Assembly (NCBI GenBank): GCA_965369995.1
Contig: CBDURO010000004.1
Span: 11,746 to 75,745 of the forward strand
DNA length: 64,000 nt
From: JAHJCW01 sp965369995
Lineage (GTDB): Bacteria; Fidelibacterota; Marinisomatia; Marinisomatales; JAHJCW01
Direction: 5' to 3'
Each line of letters begins with the position of its first letter. Position 1 is the first letter of the stretch. Below are positions 26,201 through 33,914 of the stretch, in pieces. Below the pieces are notes generated by a model. That model had not been told where the DNA came from. It did no database searches and saw only the letters and a program-made list of their open reading frames with translations. Position numbers and translations under genes: made by a program.

Positions 26201-26555
26201 ATTGAACTGAATCTGGATTGATTACTGTTAGTGAATCAAGCAGCGGTAGCGATTCAAACAATGGACCAATTTGAACCGGTAACTGTTTAATAAAGTATCG
26301 GTATGAAGCATGATATAAACCGGTGTCATGCTTTGCTTCATTTAACCCTAAATGACCCGTTATTGCATTTAATTGATAGTCATCAACTAATTTACCATTA
26401 TGAAATAAAAAGAAACTTGAATCAATTATAAAAGGATTTAATTTAATTTGATATTGATCCGTTTCTACAATAACCGTGTCAACAGTAGATATGGATTGTC
26501 CTGTTAGTATATTTAGAAAAAATATTACAGGAATAATCCTATTCCATCGAAACAT
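23265..26555 (-). CDS. Very large predicted outer-membrane beta-barrel protein
   Basis: A 1096-aa secreted protein with a signal peptide (PVIFFLNILTGQS). A region around residues 130-230 (TLSPFGGSDFSGGLQLQLQG, VSGVLSDQSLPIQPEGTTQ, EIDKVYLHVSH) is followed by repeated strand-turn-strand units through to a C-terminal aromatic residue (LRAYF), consistent with a barrel. I do not recognise the family with certainty. The QPEGTTQ-type strand block recalls large outer-membrane proteins of FCB bacteria, but SprA identity is not claimed. Start ATG 26555 follows TTG 26558 in the same frame. Its neighbours on both sides overlap it. Confidence 0.65.
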   Translation of the reverse strand: MFRWNRIIPVIFFLNILTGQSISTVDTVIVETDQYQIKLNPFIIDSSFFLFHNGKLVDDYQLNAITGHLGLNEAKHDTGLYHASYRYFIKQLPVQIGPLFESLPLLDSLTVINPDSVQSTQAEIQYDIQDEISNLATTGTVYRNLTLSPFGGSDFSGGLQLQLQGKLSNDITVSGVLSDQSLPIQPEGTTQILDEIDKVYLHVSHTNFQIMAGDIDYELNSGKYLKVSRKLEGLKNTFKFDKLSGQSTLAGTKGRYHKLSFKGTDGSQGPYSLTSENGNKDIIVLAGTEKVHLNGELLKRGENFDYIIDYSIGEVTFTPRRLIDFDSDIYIEYQYSDFQYNRNVLSASVYRELGNWGNLGISWFKEKDQLQIDETVAVGLRDSLLNAGDQDAILSGAVKDEKGDYLLTGGIYIYSPKTVNNNENRYKVSFYNDNENGEYARRISDDGHLYFEFVNIEDRSEIIDLYSPFRRWSNPINHEIFQLAGDAKLSENTLAAWDISLSNLDKNTFSTLNDDDNIGFAHNFSITGKEISVLKNAKLGYNIINWSRSNRFRELSRERNAQFNRDWNIQSEDLGKESLFSGGINVKIDKSFNSKFDWSQYNSISGKKNRLTGQINSNTKFIPKFDSYINRVQTEKSNYYQLNIYGMLLPGNFHPIISYKGEYEKGNHKFDIGKLGFLFSKENKNVAASIARRIDFKVNDTDSTEMDIIQEGLFGELDINGKFTNGWSGKIVFKKRISDNLIKNEKLDYAIGLANIRFNNKTNPVRWELHSKLEETYTESRAVVYDSIGVGLGSYRYDEEFNEYISDPNGAYISHTILTGDRELITHFIASQRLFIDFAKMPFRVLKNIDVRSDFRTEFKGKTFAINKILEPDLLDNEIARSKVNLRNEIDYNPQGTTRRIRNWVIYSQDLLGADPRGNDLRIQTEYGVEWREPIKKKFHSVLKIKSHKIDNSSGFSNLRNRNVDGWWTEEEIKWSIERKWQFSVSALGGKDSGTHNQELFSAYAYGLKIESQRFISSTSRIKVRAELFNSIETSDKLVIPPEALNGLPLGQSISINIQGQVLLGKNLSLNVNVNYIDNLRYNNFITLSGELRAYF

Positions 26556-27372
26556 CAACTACCAAAATTTTATCTGATAACAAGATATAAAGATTGCCAT
26601 CCATTTGAGCCACATCTAAAATGGTTTGCTTCATCGGCAAATTTACTTTTTCATTATCCCGAATTGCAGTTATTTGCCCCTCAGTATTTATCACAAACCA
26701 TTCGTTTGACAGCTTGATTAAAAATCTACCATTAGTATTTTCTATGAGGAATTTGTTTTCCAATTTGCCCAATCGGTTGAATAAATGAACAGAATTGTTG
26801 CAAATTGTCAATATTCCAATGCTGCCATCTGATGCAACGTGAATATCTTTAATGCACTCTTGTACATCATTCCATAGTGATAAATCTATAAAATCGTCAA
26901 AGTTTTGTATCGGAGGATTGGCTTTTAGAATCTTTTGCTCTTGTTCAGATTGTAATAATATGTTTCCCCAATCGTCAATTCCACTAAATTCAGGGTATAT
27001 TTGATCAAATTCTATCGTACGCAAGTAATTTAGTTTATGATCAAATTCAATTAATTTATTTTCTGTTCTATCGACAATCCAAACTCGCAGTTTTGAGTTT
27101 AATATCTCAATAGGATCAATGAAAGCATCATTATCAATTCCATACCCACCGGCGAAAACTATATCACCCTCATTTGAAAAAAATGCAACTTGTCGGTTTG
27201 CGCTATCTAAAAAGTAAAATCCTGTGGGACTAACACAAAAGTTAGTTGGACGAAATTTGTTAACAGAAATATTTTCCGGTAAATAAATTATTTTTATAAT
27301 GTTAATGTTTATTTGAGAGTAAAGGCTACCACAAAACAAAATAATAGATATAAAATATTTCAAATATATCAT
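26539..27372 (-). CDS. Secreted six-bladed beta-propeller-like protein
   Basis: A 277-aa protein with a signal peptide (YFISIILFCGSLYSQ). The mature part shows repeated propeller-like strands: GFYFLDSANRQVAFFSNEGDI, WIVDRTENKLIEFDHKLNY, GSIGILTICNNSVHLFNRLG, WFVINTEGQITAI and YILLSDKILVVDV, as in NHL or SMP-30-like folds. The end overlaps the start of the 1097-aa barrel gene by about 20 bp, and both precede an Omp85-like gene. A periplasmic partner of the barrel is a reasonable inference. The function is unknown. Confidence 0.65.
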   Translation of the reverse strand: MIYLKYFISIILFCGSLYSQININIIKIIYLPENISVNKFRPTNFCVSPTGFYFLDSANRQVAFFSNEGDIVFAGGYGIDNDAFIDPIEILNSKLRVWIVDRTENKLIEFDHKLNYLRTIEFDQIYPEFSGIDDWGNILLQSEQEQKILKANPPIQNFDDFIDLSLWNDVQECIKDIHVASDGSIGILTICNNSVHLFNRLGKLENKFLIENTNGRFLIKLSNEWFVINTEGQITAIRDNEKVNLPMKQTILDVAQMDGNLYILLSDKILVVDVSME

Positions 27373-27378
27373 AAAAAG

Positions 27379-27804
27379 TTAATTTAGATTTTTATAATAT
27401 TTAAAACTCGCAAGGAATAATGCAGTTCCAATTCCGATGTACATTGGAGCCAAAATATACTTTGGAATTAAACCTGTTGTGCGTAAAAAAATACCCATAC
27501 TCATCATAACAGCAATTAAGATATATGATCTCCATTCTTGAAATGCAAATACGCAAGCTTCTTTAGGATAGGCAAATATTCTGTTAATATTTTTATTTGC
27601 AATATTTCCAAATCCAAACCGAGCTATCACCCATCCTGCCAATAATCCTATTATTATCGTTACAAATAATTGTATGTTATTAAAAGATTTAAGCCAATTG
27701 AAAGATAAAATATTGAGAAATATTCCTACACCGCTCCACATTAATCCGGATATGATAATTAGCCATTTTCGTTTTACAGCAGGTTTTAATCGTGAGTAAT
27801 TCAT
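27379..27804 (-). CDS. Small four-TM membrane protein
   Basis: A 141-aa membrane protein of unknown function. Four hydrophobic helices are seen: WLIIISGLMWSGVGIFLNIL, LFVTIIIGLLAGWVIARF, RSYILIAVMMSMGIFL and YILAPMYIGIGTALFLA. The third is preceded by a KEACVFAFQEWRSY stretch. Similar short proteins are common in bacteria as far as I recall, but no name is assigned. It lies 7 bp downstream of the CPBP protease gene and 7 bp upstream of the propeller gene, in one run. Confidence 0.68.
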   Translation of the reverse strand: MNYSRLKPAVKRKWLIIISGLMWSGVGIFLNILSFNWLKSFNNIQLFVTIIIGLLAGWVIARFGFGNIANKNINRIFAYPKEACVFAFQEWRSYILIAVMMSMGIFLRTTGLIPKYILAPMYIGIGTALFLASFKYYKNLN

Positions 27805-27810
27805 AAATAT

Positions 27811-28530
27811 TTAGGCATCCGGTAATATTTGCGTGAATACAATTAAATTATAGAAACTATGCGAATAGGCCGCAATTCCAAATCCTCGTAGAATATAAAT
27901 ATATCCAAGAATAATACCGGCAACAAATCTTAATATAAATAAACTTGTTTTGGGAATATCTGCATACTCCCCAAAAAAATGAAATGACGAAAATATTACT
28001 GCTGCAATAATTATCGAAACTGTCATTTTGTACATATATTGTTTTTTAAGGAATAATCCGACAATTAACGCCAATCCGCTAACTAGAATAACTCTGAATA
28101 CGAATTCCTCAAATATTCCTGAACCAATAGAAAGTACGATCTGCTGCATTAATAATTTACCAGTACCTTTACCTAATAATAATTGACCTTGCGATAAAAT
28201 AACAAATAATATGATCGACCAAAATATGCTTTCCAATAGCATTATAATAAAATAATTGCTCTTGATTTTTAACTCTTTAAATCCGACTTTATTAATAAAA
28301 AAGGCAATAGTGATACCAATTAATAGCAAGAAAGCCATTCCATAAATACCACTTATCCCAAGAGTTGCAAGCATTTTACGAAGTAATACATCAGCACCAT
28401 TTCTAATTATTGGCAAATCTTTTGATGAAATTGCAGATATACCTAATTCATAAATAATAAAAAGTGGCAATATAAAAATGAAGCTGTAAAAGGGAGACTT
28501 TGATTGTTTAAAATAATTATTAAATATCAT
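27811..28530 (-). CDS. CPBP-family intramembrane metalloprotease
   Basis: Polytopic membrane protein of 239 aa in the CPBP (Abi/CAAX-protease-related) family. The three active-site motifs are present: EEFVFR (the EExxxR motif), SFHFFG (F-x-x-x-H type) and HSFYN near the C-terminus. Around seven hydrophobic helices surround them. Family members cleave prenylated or other membrane peptides, and some act in bacteriocin immunity. The gene is 6 bp downstream of lepA on the same strand. The substrate is unknown. Confidence 0.85.
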   Translation of the reverse strand: MIFNNYFKQSKSPFYSFIFILPLFIIYELGISAISSKDLPIIRNGADVLLRKMLATLGISGIYGMAFLLLIGITIAFFINKVGFKELKIKSNYFIIMLLESIFWSIILFVILSQGQLLLGKGTGKLLMQQIVLSIGSGIFEEFVFRVILVSGLALIVGLFLKKQYMYKMTVSIIIAAVIFSSFHFFGEYADIPKTSLFILRFVAGIILGYIYILRGFGIAAYSHSFYNLIVFTQILPDA

Positions 28531-28536
28531 CGTGAT

Positions 28537-30339
28537 TTAATCCGAATCAATCTGCAAAACTGCTAATAAGGCTTCCTGCGGTACCTCCACTTTACCAATC
28601 ATTTTCATACGTTTTTTACCTTTCTTTTGCTTCTCCCACAATTTCCTTTTACGAGAGATATCTCCTCCGTAGCATTTTGCTGTAACATTCTTTTTTATTG
28701 CTTTAACAGTTGTTCGCGCAATGATTTTAGAACCCAAAGAAGCTTGAATTGCAACTTCAAACATTTGTCGTGGAATAAGTTCTTTAAGTTTTCTGCATAA
28801 CGCGTTACCGCGATGGAATGCATCATCGGCATGGCATATAATTGAAAGCGCATCAACCGGTTCGGAATGTATTAATATATCCAACTTTCTTAGTTTTCCT
28901 GTACGAAACTTTGATATTTCATAATCTAAAGAAGCGTACCCGCGTGATATCGATTTCAACTTGTCATAGAAATCGAATATGATTTCTCCAAGCGGTAATT
29001 CATAGTGTAATTGTGCTTTATCACTGGATAAATAATTAGTGGTCTTATATTCACCACGCTTCCTTTGACATAAAGTCATTATTCCGCCAATATACTCTTT
29101 TGGTGTGATGATTTCGGCATTTACAAATGGCTCCATAACATCTATAATATCATTACTTTGTGGCATTTTTGCCGGCGTGTCAACATCAATTATTTCATTT
29201 GATTTTAATCTAACTTTATAACACACATTCGGCGATGTTGTAACTAATGATAAATCAAATTCACGTTCAAGCCGCTCCTGAATAATTTCCATATGCAATA
29301 ATCCAAGAAAACCGGCGCGGAAACCAAATCCTAATGCAGAACTTGTTTCAGGTTCATAGATTAATGAAGCATCGTTTAATTTTAACTTATCAAGTGCCTG
29401 TCTAAGTTGTTCAAAATCATCAGCATCTGATGGATATAGTCCTGAAAACACCATCGGTTTAATTTTTTTATAACCGGATAATCTCTCTTCTGCCGGATTT
29501 TGTTTAGTAGTTATCGTATCACCGGGTTCGATGTGTTCCACATCGCGGATATTTGCAATAACATAACCCACATCTCCAGCTCGCAATTCCCCGGTTGGGA
29601 CATGTTTCAATACAAAGTGCCCAACTTCCGTTGTCTCATATTTTTCCGAATGTGCAAAGAATTGAGCGGTCATACCTGCTTTTATAACTCCATCAAAAAC
29701 ACGAACATACGGAATAGCGCCACGATAATTATCGTACATAGAATCAAAAATCAAGGCGCGCGTTGGCTCCAAGTAATTATCATCTGGTGGCGGAATTAAA
29801 TTGATTATTGCATCCAAAATATCTTGTAAACCACTGCCTTCCTTTGCACTAACTTGTAGTATTTCATCGGCAGAGCAGCCGATTAATTCAATTATTTGTT
29901 GTTTTACGTCATCAATACGGGCGCTTATTAAATCAACTTTATTTATAACAGGGATTAAGGTTAAATCATTTTCAATCGCTAAATAAGCATTACTGACAGT
30001 TTGTGCTTCTACGCCTTGCGCCGCATCAACCAATAACAAAGCTCCCTCGCATGCTGCAAGCGAGCGTGACACTTCGTAAGCAAAATCCACATGACCGGGG
30101 GTATCTATCAAATTCAGTATATATTCCTGCTTATCAGTATGTTTATACTTCATTTGTATGGGATGACTTTTTATGGTTATACCGCGTTCACGCTCCAAAT
30201 CCATATCGTCTAAAACTTGTGCTTTCATATCTTTTTTCTGCAAAGTTTTAGTTTCTTCGAGCAATCTATCGGCAAGTGTTGACTTGCCGTGATCAATATG
30301 CGCTATAATACAAAAATTTCGAATTCTATCAGTTGACAT
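28537..30339 (-). CDS. lepA: Elongation factor 4 (LepA)
   Basis: Ribosome-binding GTPase of 600 aa that back-translocates or aids initiation and assembly. The G motifs are AHIDHGKSTLADR (G1), ERGITIKS (G2), DTPGHVDF (G3), NKVDL (G4) and SAKEGSG (G5). EF-G-like domains follow, and the LepA-specific C-terminal domain ends in KKGKKRMKMIGKVEVPQEAL. The length equals the norm. It lies upstream of the CPBP protease gene with a 6-bp gap. The 145-bp gap before it probably carries its promoter. Confidence 0.98.
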   Translation of the reverse strand: MSTDRIRNFCIIAHIDHGKSTLADRLLEETKTLQKKDMKAQVLDDMDLERERGITIKSHPIQMKYKHTDKQEYILNLIDTPGHVDFAYEVSRSLAACEGALLLVDAAQGVEAQTVSNAYLAIENDLTLIPVINKVDLISARIDDVKQQIIELIGCSADEILQVSAKEGSGLQDILDAIINLIPPPDDNYLEPTRALIFDSMYDNYRGAIPYVRVFDGVIKAGMTAQFFAHSEKYETTEVGHFVLKHVPTGELRAGDVGYVIANIRDVEHIEPGDTITTKQNPAEERLSGYKKIKPMVFSGLYPSDADDFEQLRQALDKLKLNDASLIYEPETSSALGFGFRAGFLGLLHMEIIQERLEREFDLSLVTTSPNVCYKVRLKSNEIIDVDTPAKMPQSNDIIDVMEPFVNAEIITPKEYIGGIMTLCQRKRGEYKTTNYLSSDKAQLHYELPLGEIIFDFYDKLKSISRGYASLDYEISKFRTGKLRKLDILIHSEPVDALSIICHADDAFHRGNALCRKLKELIPRQMFEVAIQASLGSKIIARTTVKAIKKNVTAKCYGGDISRKRKLWEKQKKGKKRMKMIGKVEVPQEALLAVLQIDSD

Positions 30340-30484
30340 AGACGGAAAATACGGTAATTTTAGCTGAATAGAGAATAGCTATTAACGCTTTGAGCGCTGA
30401 CAGCTATTTCATTTTTAAGTAGATTTGGCTTATTATTCCTTGCTTGGTGGTTTGGTCAGGGGTATATCGACCAATGATTTAATA

Positions 30485-31021
30485 TTAAATCCCCAATATC
30501 TTTGCATCTACTTCCACTGTTGATTTTAAATCTAGTAAAAGGTCTTCTGTTAGTGGACTTGATGAAGTTGTTTTAAGTCGTACTCGAATTGCATCGCTTG
30601 TTAAATACTTCTTTAAATCACTGTTTGTAGTTTCTAATTCCAAATAATTACCAATGTCATTTGGTATTTTATCTTTCCAAGCGATTAATTTTTCTTCTAA
30701 TACATCAGTTTTGACAAAGATTTCAATTTTATTTAAAAAGTTAAAATTACCATCGGTAGGCTCTAAGATTGTTACATTGAATTTCTTTAATGTTGCTCTT
30801 TCAACTAAATCTTTTCGAGTATTATTTATCTCAAATGTGGATTCGACATCATTCTCTACATCTGGAGATTCAATATTTAAATTATCAAGATTGATGCCAC
30901 CAAATGCGGGTAATGTAAAAGTATAGTTGTATTCAATATCGAAATGAGTCAGTTCATCAATTAGCTTACATCCGGAAAATGTAAATAGTAATATGAATAA
31001 AATTGAAGAACTGATTTTCAT
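30485..31021 (-). CDS. Hypothetical lipoprotein
   Basis: A 178-aa predicted lipoprotein. The signal ends in the lipobox FTFSGC with Cys18 as the lipidation site. The mature part is rich in beta-type strands: YTFTLPAFGGINLD, STFEINNTRKDL, ATLKKFNVTILEPTDGNF, EIFVKTDV and SDAIRVRLKTTSSSPL. This resembles a small immunoglobulin-like or water-stress (LEA14)-type sandwich. I do not recognise its family. It lies 20 bp downstream of the thioredoxin gene. The role may be envelope-related, but nothing more can be said. Confidence 0.65.
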   Translation of the reverse strand: MKISSSILFILLFTFSGCKLIDELTHFDIEYNYTFTLPAFGGINLDNLNIESPDVENDVESTFEINNTRKDLVERATLKKFNVTILEPTDGNFNFLNKIEIFVKTDVLEEKLIAWKDKIPNDIGNYLELETTNSDLKKYLTSDAIRVRLKTTSSSPLTEDLLLDLKSTVEVDAKILGI

Positions 31022-31041
31022 TTATTGAAGTTTAATCCAAA

Positions 31042-31404
31042 TTAAGATTTGGCTACTCCTAATACATCTTCCATCGCTTTTTCTAAATCGTCTTTTGGCA
31101 AGGCTCCAGCTGACATTTGTGGCTGACCGTCTTGTGGTACAAATAACATCGAAGGAATACTTCGGATTCCGAAAGCTCCTGCTAATTCTTGTTCCTGTTC
31201 GGTATTTACTTTGTAAATGTTTACTTTCCCTTTGTACTCATCAGAAAGTTCTTCCAATATTGGAGCAACCGTTTTACACGGTCCACACCAATCTGCATAG
31301 AAATCTATTATACAAGGTAATTCACCTTCGAATTTCCAATCTTTATTTTTTTCGTAGTTAAATACTTTTGTTAAAAATTGTTCTTTTGTTAAATGTTCTG
31401 TCAT
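31042..31404 (-). CDS. trxA: Thioredoxin
   Basis: A cytosolic disulfide reductase of 120 aa. The active site is WCGPCK (Cys40, Cys43) after DFYADW, and the cis-proline loop is RSIPSMLF. The N-terminus is about ten residues longer than E. coli thioredoxin. No signal peptide is present. It stands between nadE and a lipoprotein gene, and the neighbours do not suggest a dedicated partner. It can supply electrons to ribonucleotide reductase, methionine sulfoxide reductase and similar enzymes. Confidence 0.95.
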   Translation of the reverse strand: MTEHLTKEQFLTKVFNYEKNKDWKFEGELPCIIDFYADWCGPCKTVAPILEELSDEYKGKVNIYKVNTEQEQELAGAFGIRSIPSMLFVPQDGQPQMSAGALPKDDLEKAMEDVLGVAKS

Positions 31405-31493
31405 TATTTACTCCTAAATATTGTATGTTTCGGTGGTTTGATGTAAATGTGAATAAATAGTTACAGCATTCGTTTCATAGACATTTTAAATAT

Positions 31494-31529
31494 CTAATCC
31501 CCTGTCCCTAATCCCTGAACCCTGATCCT
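31494..31529. repeat. Short CCCT-type imperfect tandem repeat
   Basis: TAATCCCCTGTCCCTAATCC followed by CTGAACCCTGATCCT shows a 7-8 nt period. The nadE stop at 31508 lies inside it, so the last residues GSGFRD of NadE come from the repeat. Confidence 0.5.
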
Positions 31530-33130
31530 TTATAGTGATTCACAATCGGTACCCTGCGTCCTACACCAAAAGCTTTGGAGCTTACCCTTAAACCCGGAGC
31601 AGCTTGACGACGTTTAAATTCATTAATTCTAATTAATCGATACAGCCTTATAACTAATTCTCTATCAGCGCCGTTTTCAATTAATTCTTGCGGACTTTTT
31701 CTTTCTTCAATAATTGCATCAACTAACGGGCTTACAATATCATAATCAAACGGATCAACTTGGTCTTCGGCTAACTCCGCCGATGGTACTTTCTCAATTG
31801 TGGATTGCGGAATCCGATCATATCCGGCAACTTTATTAATCCAACGTGAAACTCTATAAACATCAATTTTAGCGAGATCAGAAATCACCGATAATCCACC
31901 GCTCATATCACCGTAAAGCGTGCAGTAACCTAAAGCAATTTCAGTTTTGTTACCGGTTGAGAGCACCATCCAACCAAATTTATTTGATAAAGCCATTAAA
32001 ATATTTCCGCGCGTACGCGCTTGAATATTCTCCTCTGCAACATTCCGTTTAGTTCCTTCAAATTGTGATTTAAGTAATGTTTCATATGAATTAACGATAC
32101 TTTGAATTGCAATAGTATCAAAATTTATTTTCAAATTTTCCGCTAATTGTTTTGCATCCGATTTACTATGTACACTCGAAAAATGCGAGGGCATAGAAAC
32201 ACCGTGCACGCTATCAGCACCTAACGCATCGGCTGCGATACAGGCGACTAATGCCGAATCAATACCACCACTCAAACCAATTAATGCTTCAGAATGCCCC
32301 GTTTTGTGAAAATAGTCTTTAACGCCCAAACAAAGCGCATTGTATAATTTTTCCTCATTTGGTAAAACTGGATATTCCTTTTTAAATTTTGTTGCAATAT
32401 CTACCATAATTAAATCTTCTTCAAACAATTTCCCCTGAGCAATTTGATCGCAATTAGCGTTATAGGCAAGTGATTCTCCGTCAAATATCAGTTCATCCTG
32501 CGCACCAATAAGGTTACAGTATAAAAACGGTATTTTAATGTTTTTTACTTTTTCCTTAATTAGTTCTTGACGCTCAGTAATTCTCCCCTCATGATAGGGC
32601 GAAGCGGAAATATTGATAATTAAATCTGCACCTTTTTCTTTTTGCAATTTTGAAACTTTTGTATCATATCCCCTGTCCCACAAGTCCTCGCAAATTTGGA
32701 TACCTACTTTTACATTTTTACCATGAATTTCAATTTCCCAAACACCTGGAGTTTTACCATTTGCAAAATATCTATCCTCATCAAATACATCATATGTTGG
32801 TAACAATATTTTATCGTAAGTATTTGTAATCTTACTGTCTTGACATAATGCAGCACTATTATACAATCTGCCATTTTCTTTTCGTACAAATCCGATTATC
32901 ATTGGAATTGTAGTTTGTATAGCAATTTCTTTTAAGATAATTAGATTGTCATCAACAAATCCGTTTTCTAGTAATAAATCTTGAGGAGGATAACCTGTTA
33001 TTGTTAATTCCGGAAATACAACAATATCAGCATTTAATCTTAGAGCATTAGAGTAATAGTTTAATACTTTTTTCTTATTAGAATCAAAGTTACCTACGGT
33101 TGGATTTATTTGACAAAGTGCAATTTTCAT
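31508..33130 (-). CDS. nadE: Glutamine-dependent NAD+ synthetase
   Basis: Cytosolic enzyme of 540 aa, last step of NAD+ synthesis. The N-terminal nitrilase-type glutaminase (MKIALCQINPTVGNFDSN, catalytic Cys in GIQICEDLWD) frees ammonia, which is channelled to the C-terminal PP-loop synthetase (SGGIDSALVACIAADALG). Both halves are complete, as are STGNKTEIALGYCTLYGDMSGG and AELAEDQVDPFDYD. The C-terminus is slightly extended by residues encoded in a short tandem repeat. It lies 4 bp downstream of the acylphosphatase gene. Confidence 0.97.
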   Translation of the reverse strand: MKIALCQINPTVGNFDSNKKKVLNYYSNALRLNADIVVFPELTITGYPPQDLLLENGFVDDNLIILKEIAIQTTIPMIIGFVRKENGRLYNSAALCQDSKITNTYDKILLPTYDVFDEDRYFANGKTPGVWEIEIHGKNVKVGIQICEDLWDRGYDTKVSKLQKEKGADLIINISASPYHEGRITERQELIKEKVKNIKIPFLYCNLIGAQDELIFDGESLAYNANCDQIAQGKLFEEDLIMVDIATKFKKEYPVLPNEEKLYNALCLGVKDYFHKTGHSEALIGLSGGIDSALVACIAADALGADSVHGVSMPSHFSSVHSKSDAKQLAENLKINFDTIAIQSIVNSYETLLKSQFEGTKRNVAEENIQARTRGNILMALSNKFGWMVLSTGNKTEIALGYCTLYGDMSGGLSVISDLAKIDVYRVSRWINKVAGYDRIPQSTIEKVPSAELAEDQVDPFDYDIVSPLVDAIIEERKSPQELIENGADRELVIRLYRLIRINEFKRRQAAPGLRVSSKAFGVGRRVPIVNHYKGSGFRD

Positions 33131-33133
33131 ATT

Positions 33134-33406
33134 CTATATTATTATTTTAAATGAATTAAATTTATTTTCAAACGGTTGCCATTTTACTTTTACATCTTGA
33201 ACTTTTGATAGTGGAGAACCTATTCTTAATTTGTTTATCAATTGATTGATAATTTCTTTTTCGCCTTCAACAGCAGCACTTACAGTTCCGTCAGAATTAT
33301 TCTTCACCCATCCATTAAGATCCAGAACAACAGCATTTTTTTTAACAAAATCTCGAAACCAAACACCCTGTACTTTGCCGGTTACTAATATTTCTACAAA
33401 TTTCAT
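33134..33406 (-). CDS. Acylphosphatase
   Basis: A 90-aa cytosolic enzyme that hydrolyses acyl phosphates. The family motifs GKVQGVWFRDFVKKNA (catalytic Arg in the phosphate loop) and GWVKNNSDGTVSAAVEGE (catalytic Asn) are intact, and length is the norm. It lies 4 bp upstream of nadE, though no functional link with NAD synthesis is known. The physiological substrate is uncertain across bacteria. Confidence 0.95.
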   Translation of the reverse strand: MKFVEILVTGKVQGVWFRDFVKKNAVVLDLNGWVKNNSDGTVSAAVEGEKEIINQLINKLRIGSPLSKVQDVKVKWQPFENKFNSFKIII

Positions 33407-33458
33407 TTATTATTTATAATTTTATATTGATTTTAATAATTCTATTTTTAAGATTATT

Positions 33459-33914
33459 CTATTGCAGGGTTTTCTTAACTTTTATTATTAAATCATTTAC
33501 ATTGTTCACGGAAATAACACCCGGAATGTCCCAAGTATTATAACCAAAAACAGGTATTTCTAGCTGCAAGCCATAGGCTATTTCGCTTAAAGTTCCGTAA
33601 TTACCGGCAATTGCAATTGCAATATCACAATTAAGTGCTATCAAAGCATTTCGAGTAATTCCCATATTAGTTAAAATAGGGATTGTTAGATATTTATTAC
33701 TTTCATCAAGATTATCACCTTTTAACAAACCAATACTAATTCCGTTACCGATACTGACACCTTTGCAAATAGCTTCCATAACACCTTCACTACCACCACA
33801 AAATACTAAAAAGTTTTCCTTGGCAAGTAATTTACCGATTTCTACCGTGTCGTTATAAGTATCTTTATCAATATCTCTGCCGCCAAAAACAGCGATTCTT
33901 GCAGCGTAGCTCAT
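33459..33914 (-). CDS. LOG/SLOG-family protein (TIGR00725-like)
   Basis: A 151-aa Rossmann-like protein. It shows the nucleotide-type motifs AVFGGRDIDKDTYNDTVEIG, CGGSEGVMEAICKGVSIGNG and AIAIAGNYGTLSEIAYGLQL, the latter equivalent to the PGGxGT loop of lysine-decarboxylase-like LOG proteins. Similar short proteins form the TIGR00725 group. A role in nucleotide or cytokinin-type monophosphate metabolism is known for some LOG proteins only. Its stop/start overlaps asnS by one base, indicating one operon. The exact substrate is unknown. Confidence 0.8.
   Translation of the reverse strand: MSYAARIAVFGGRDIDKDTYNDTVEIGKLLAKENFLVFCGGSEGVMEAICKGVSIGNGISIGLLKGDNLDESNKYLTIPILTNMGITRNALIALNCDIAIAIAGNYGTLSEIAYGLQLEIPVFGYNTWDIPGVISVNNVNDLIIKVKKTLQ

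Noticed and set aside
23265..26555. T9SS translocon SprA
   Set aside because: The protein is less than half the usual SprA length and no decisive motif was seen.
30374..30408. AATAGCT/AGCTATT hairpin as terminator before lepA
   Set aside because: Seven-base arms with a 21-base loop and no T-run; too weak to mark.
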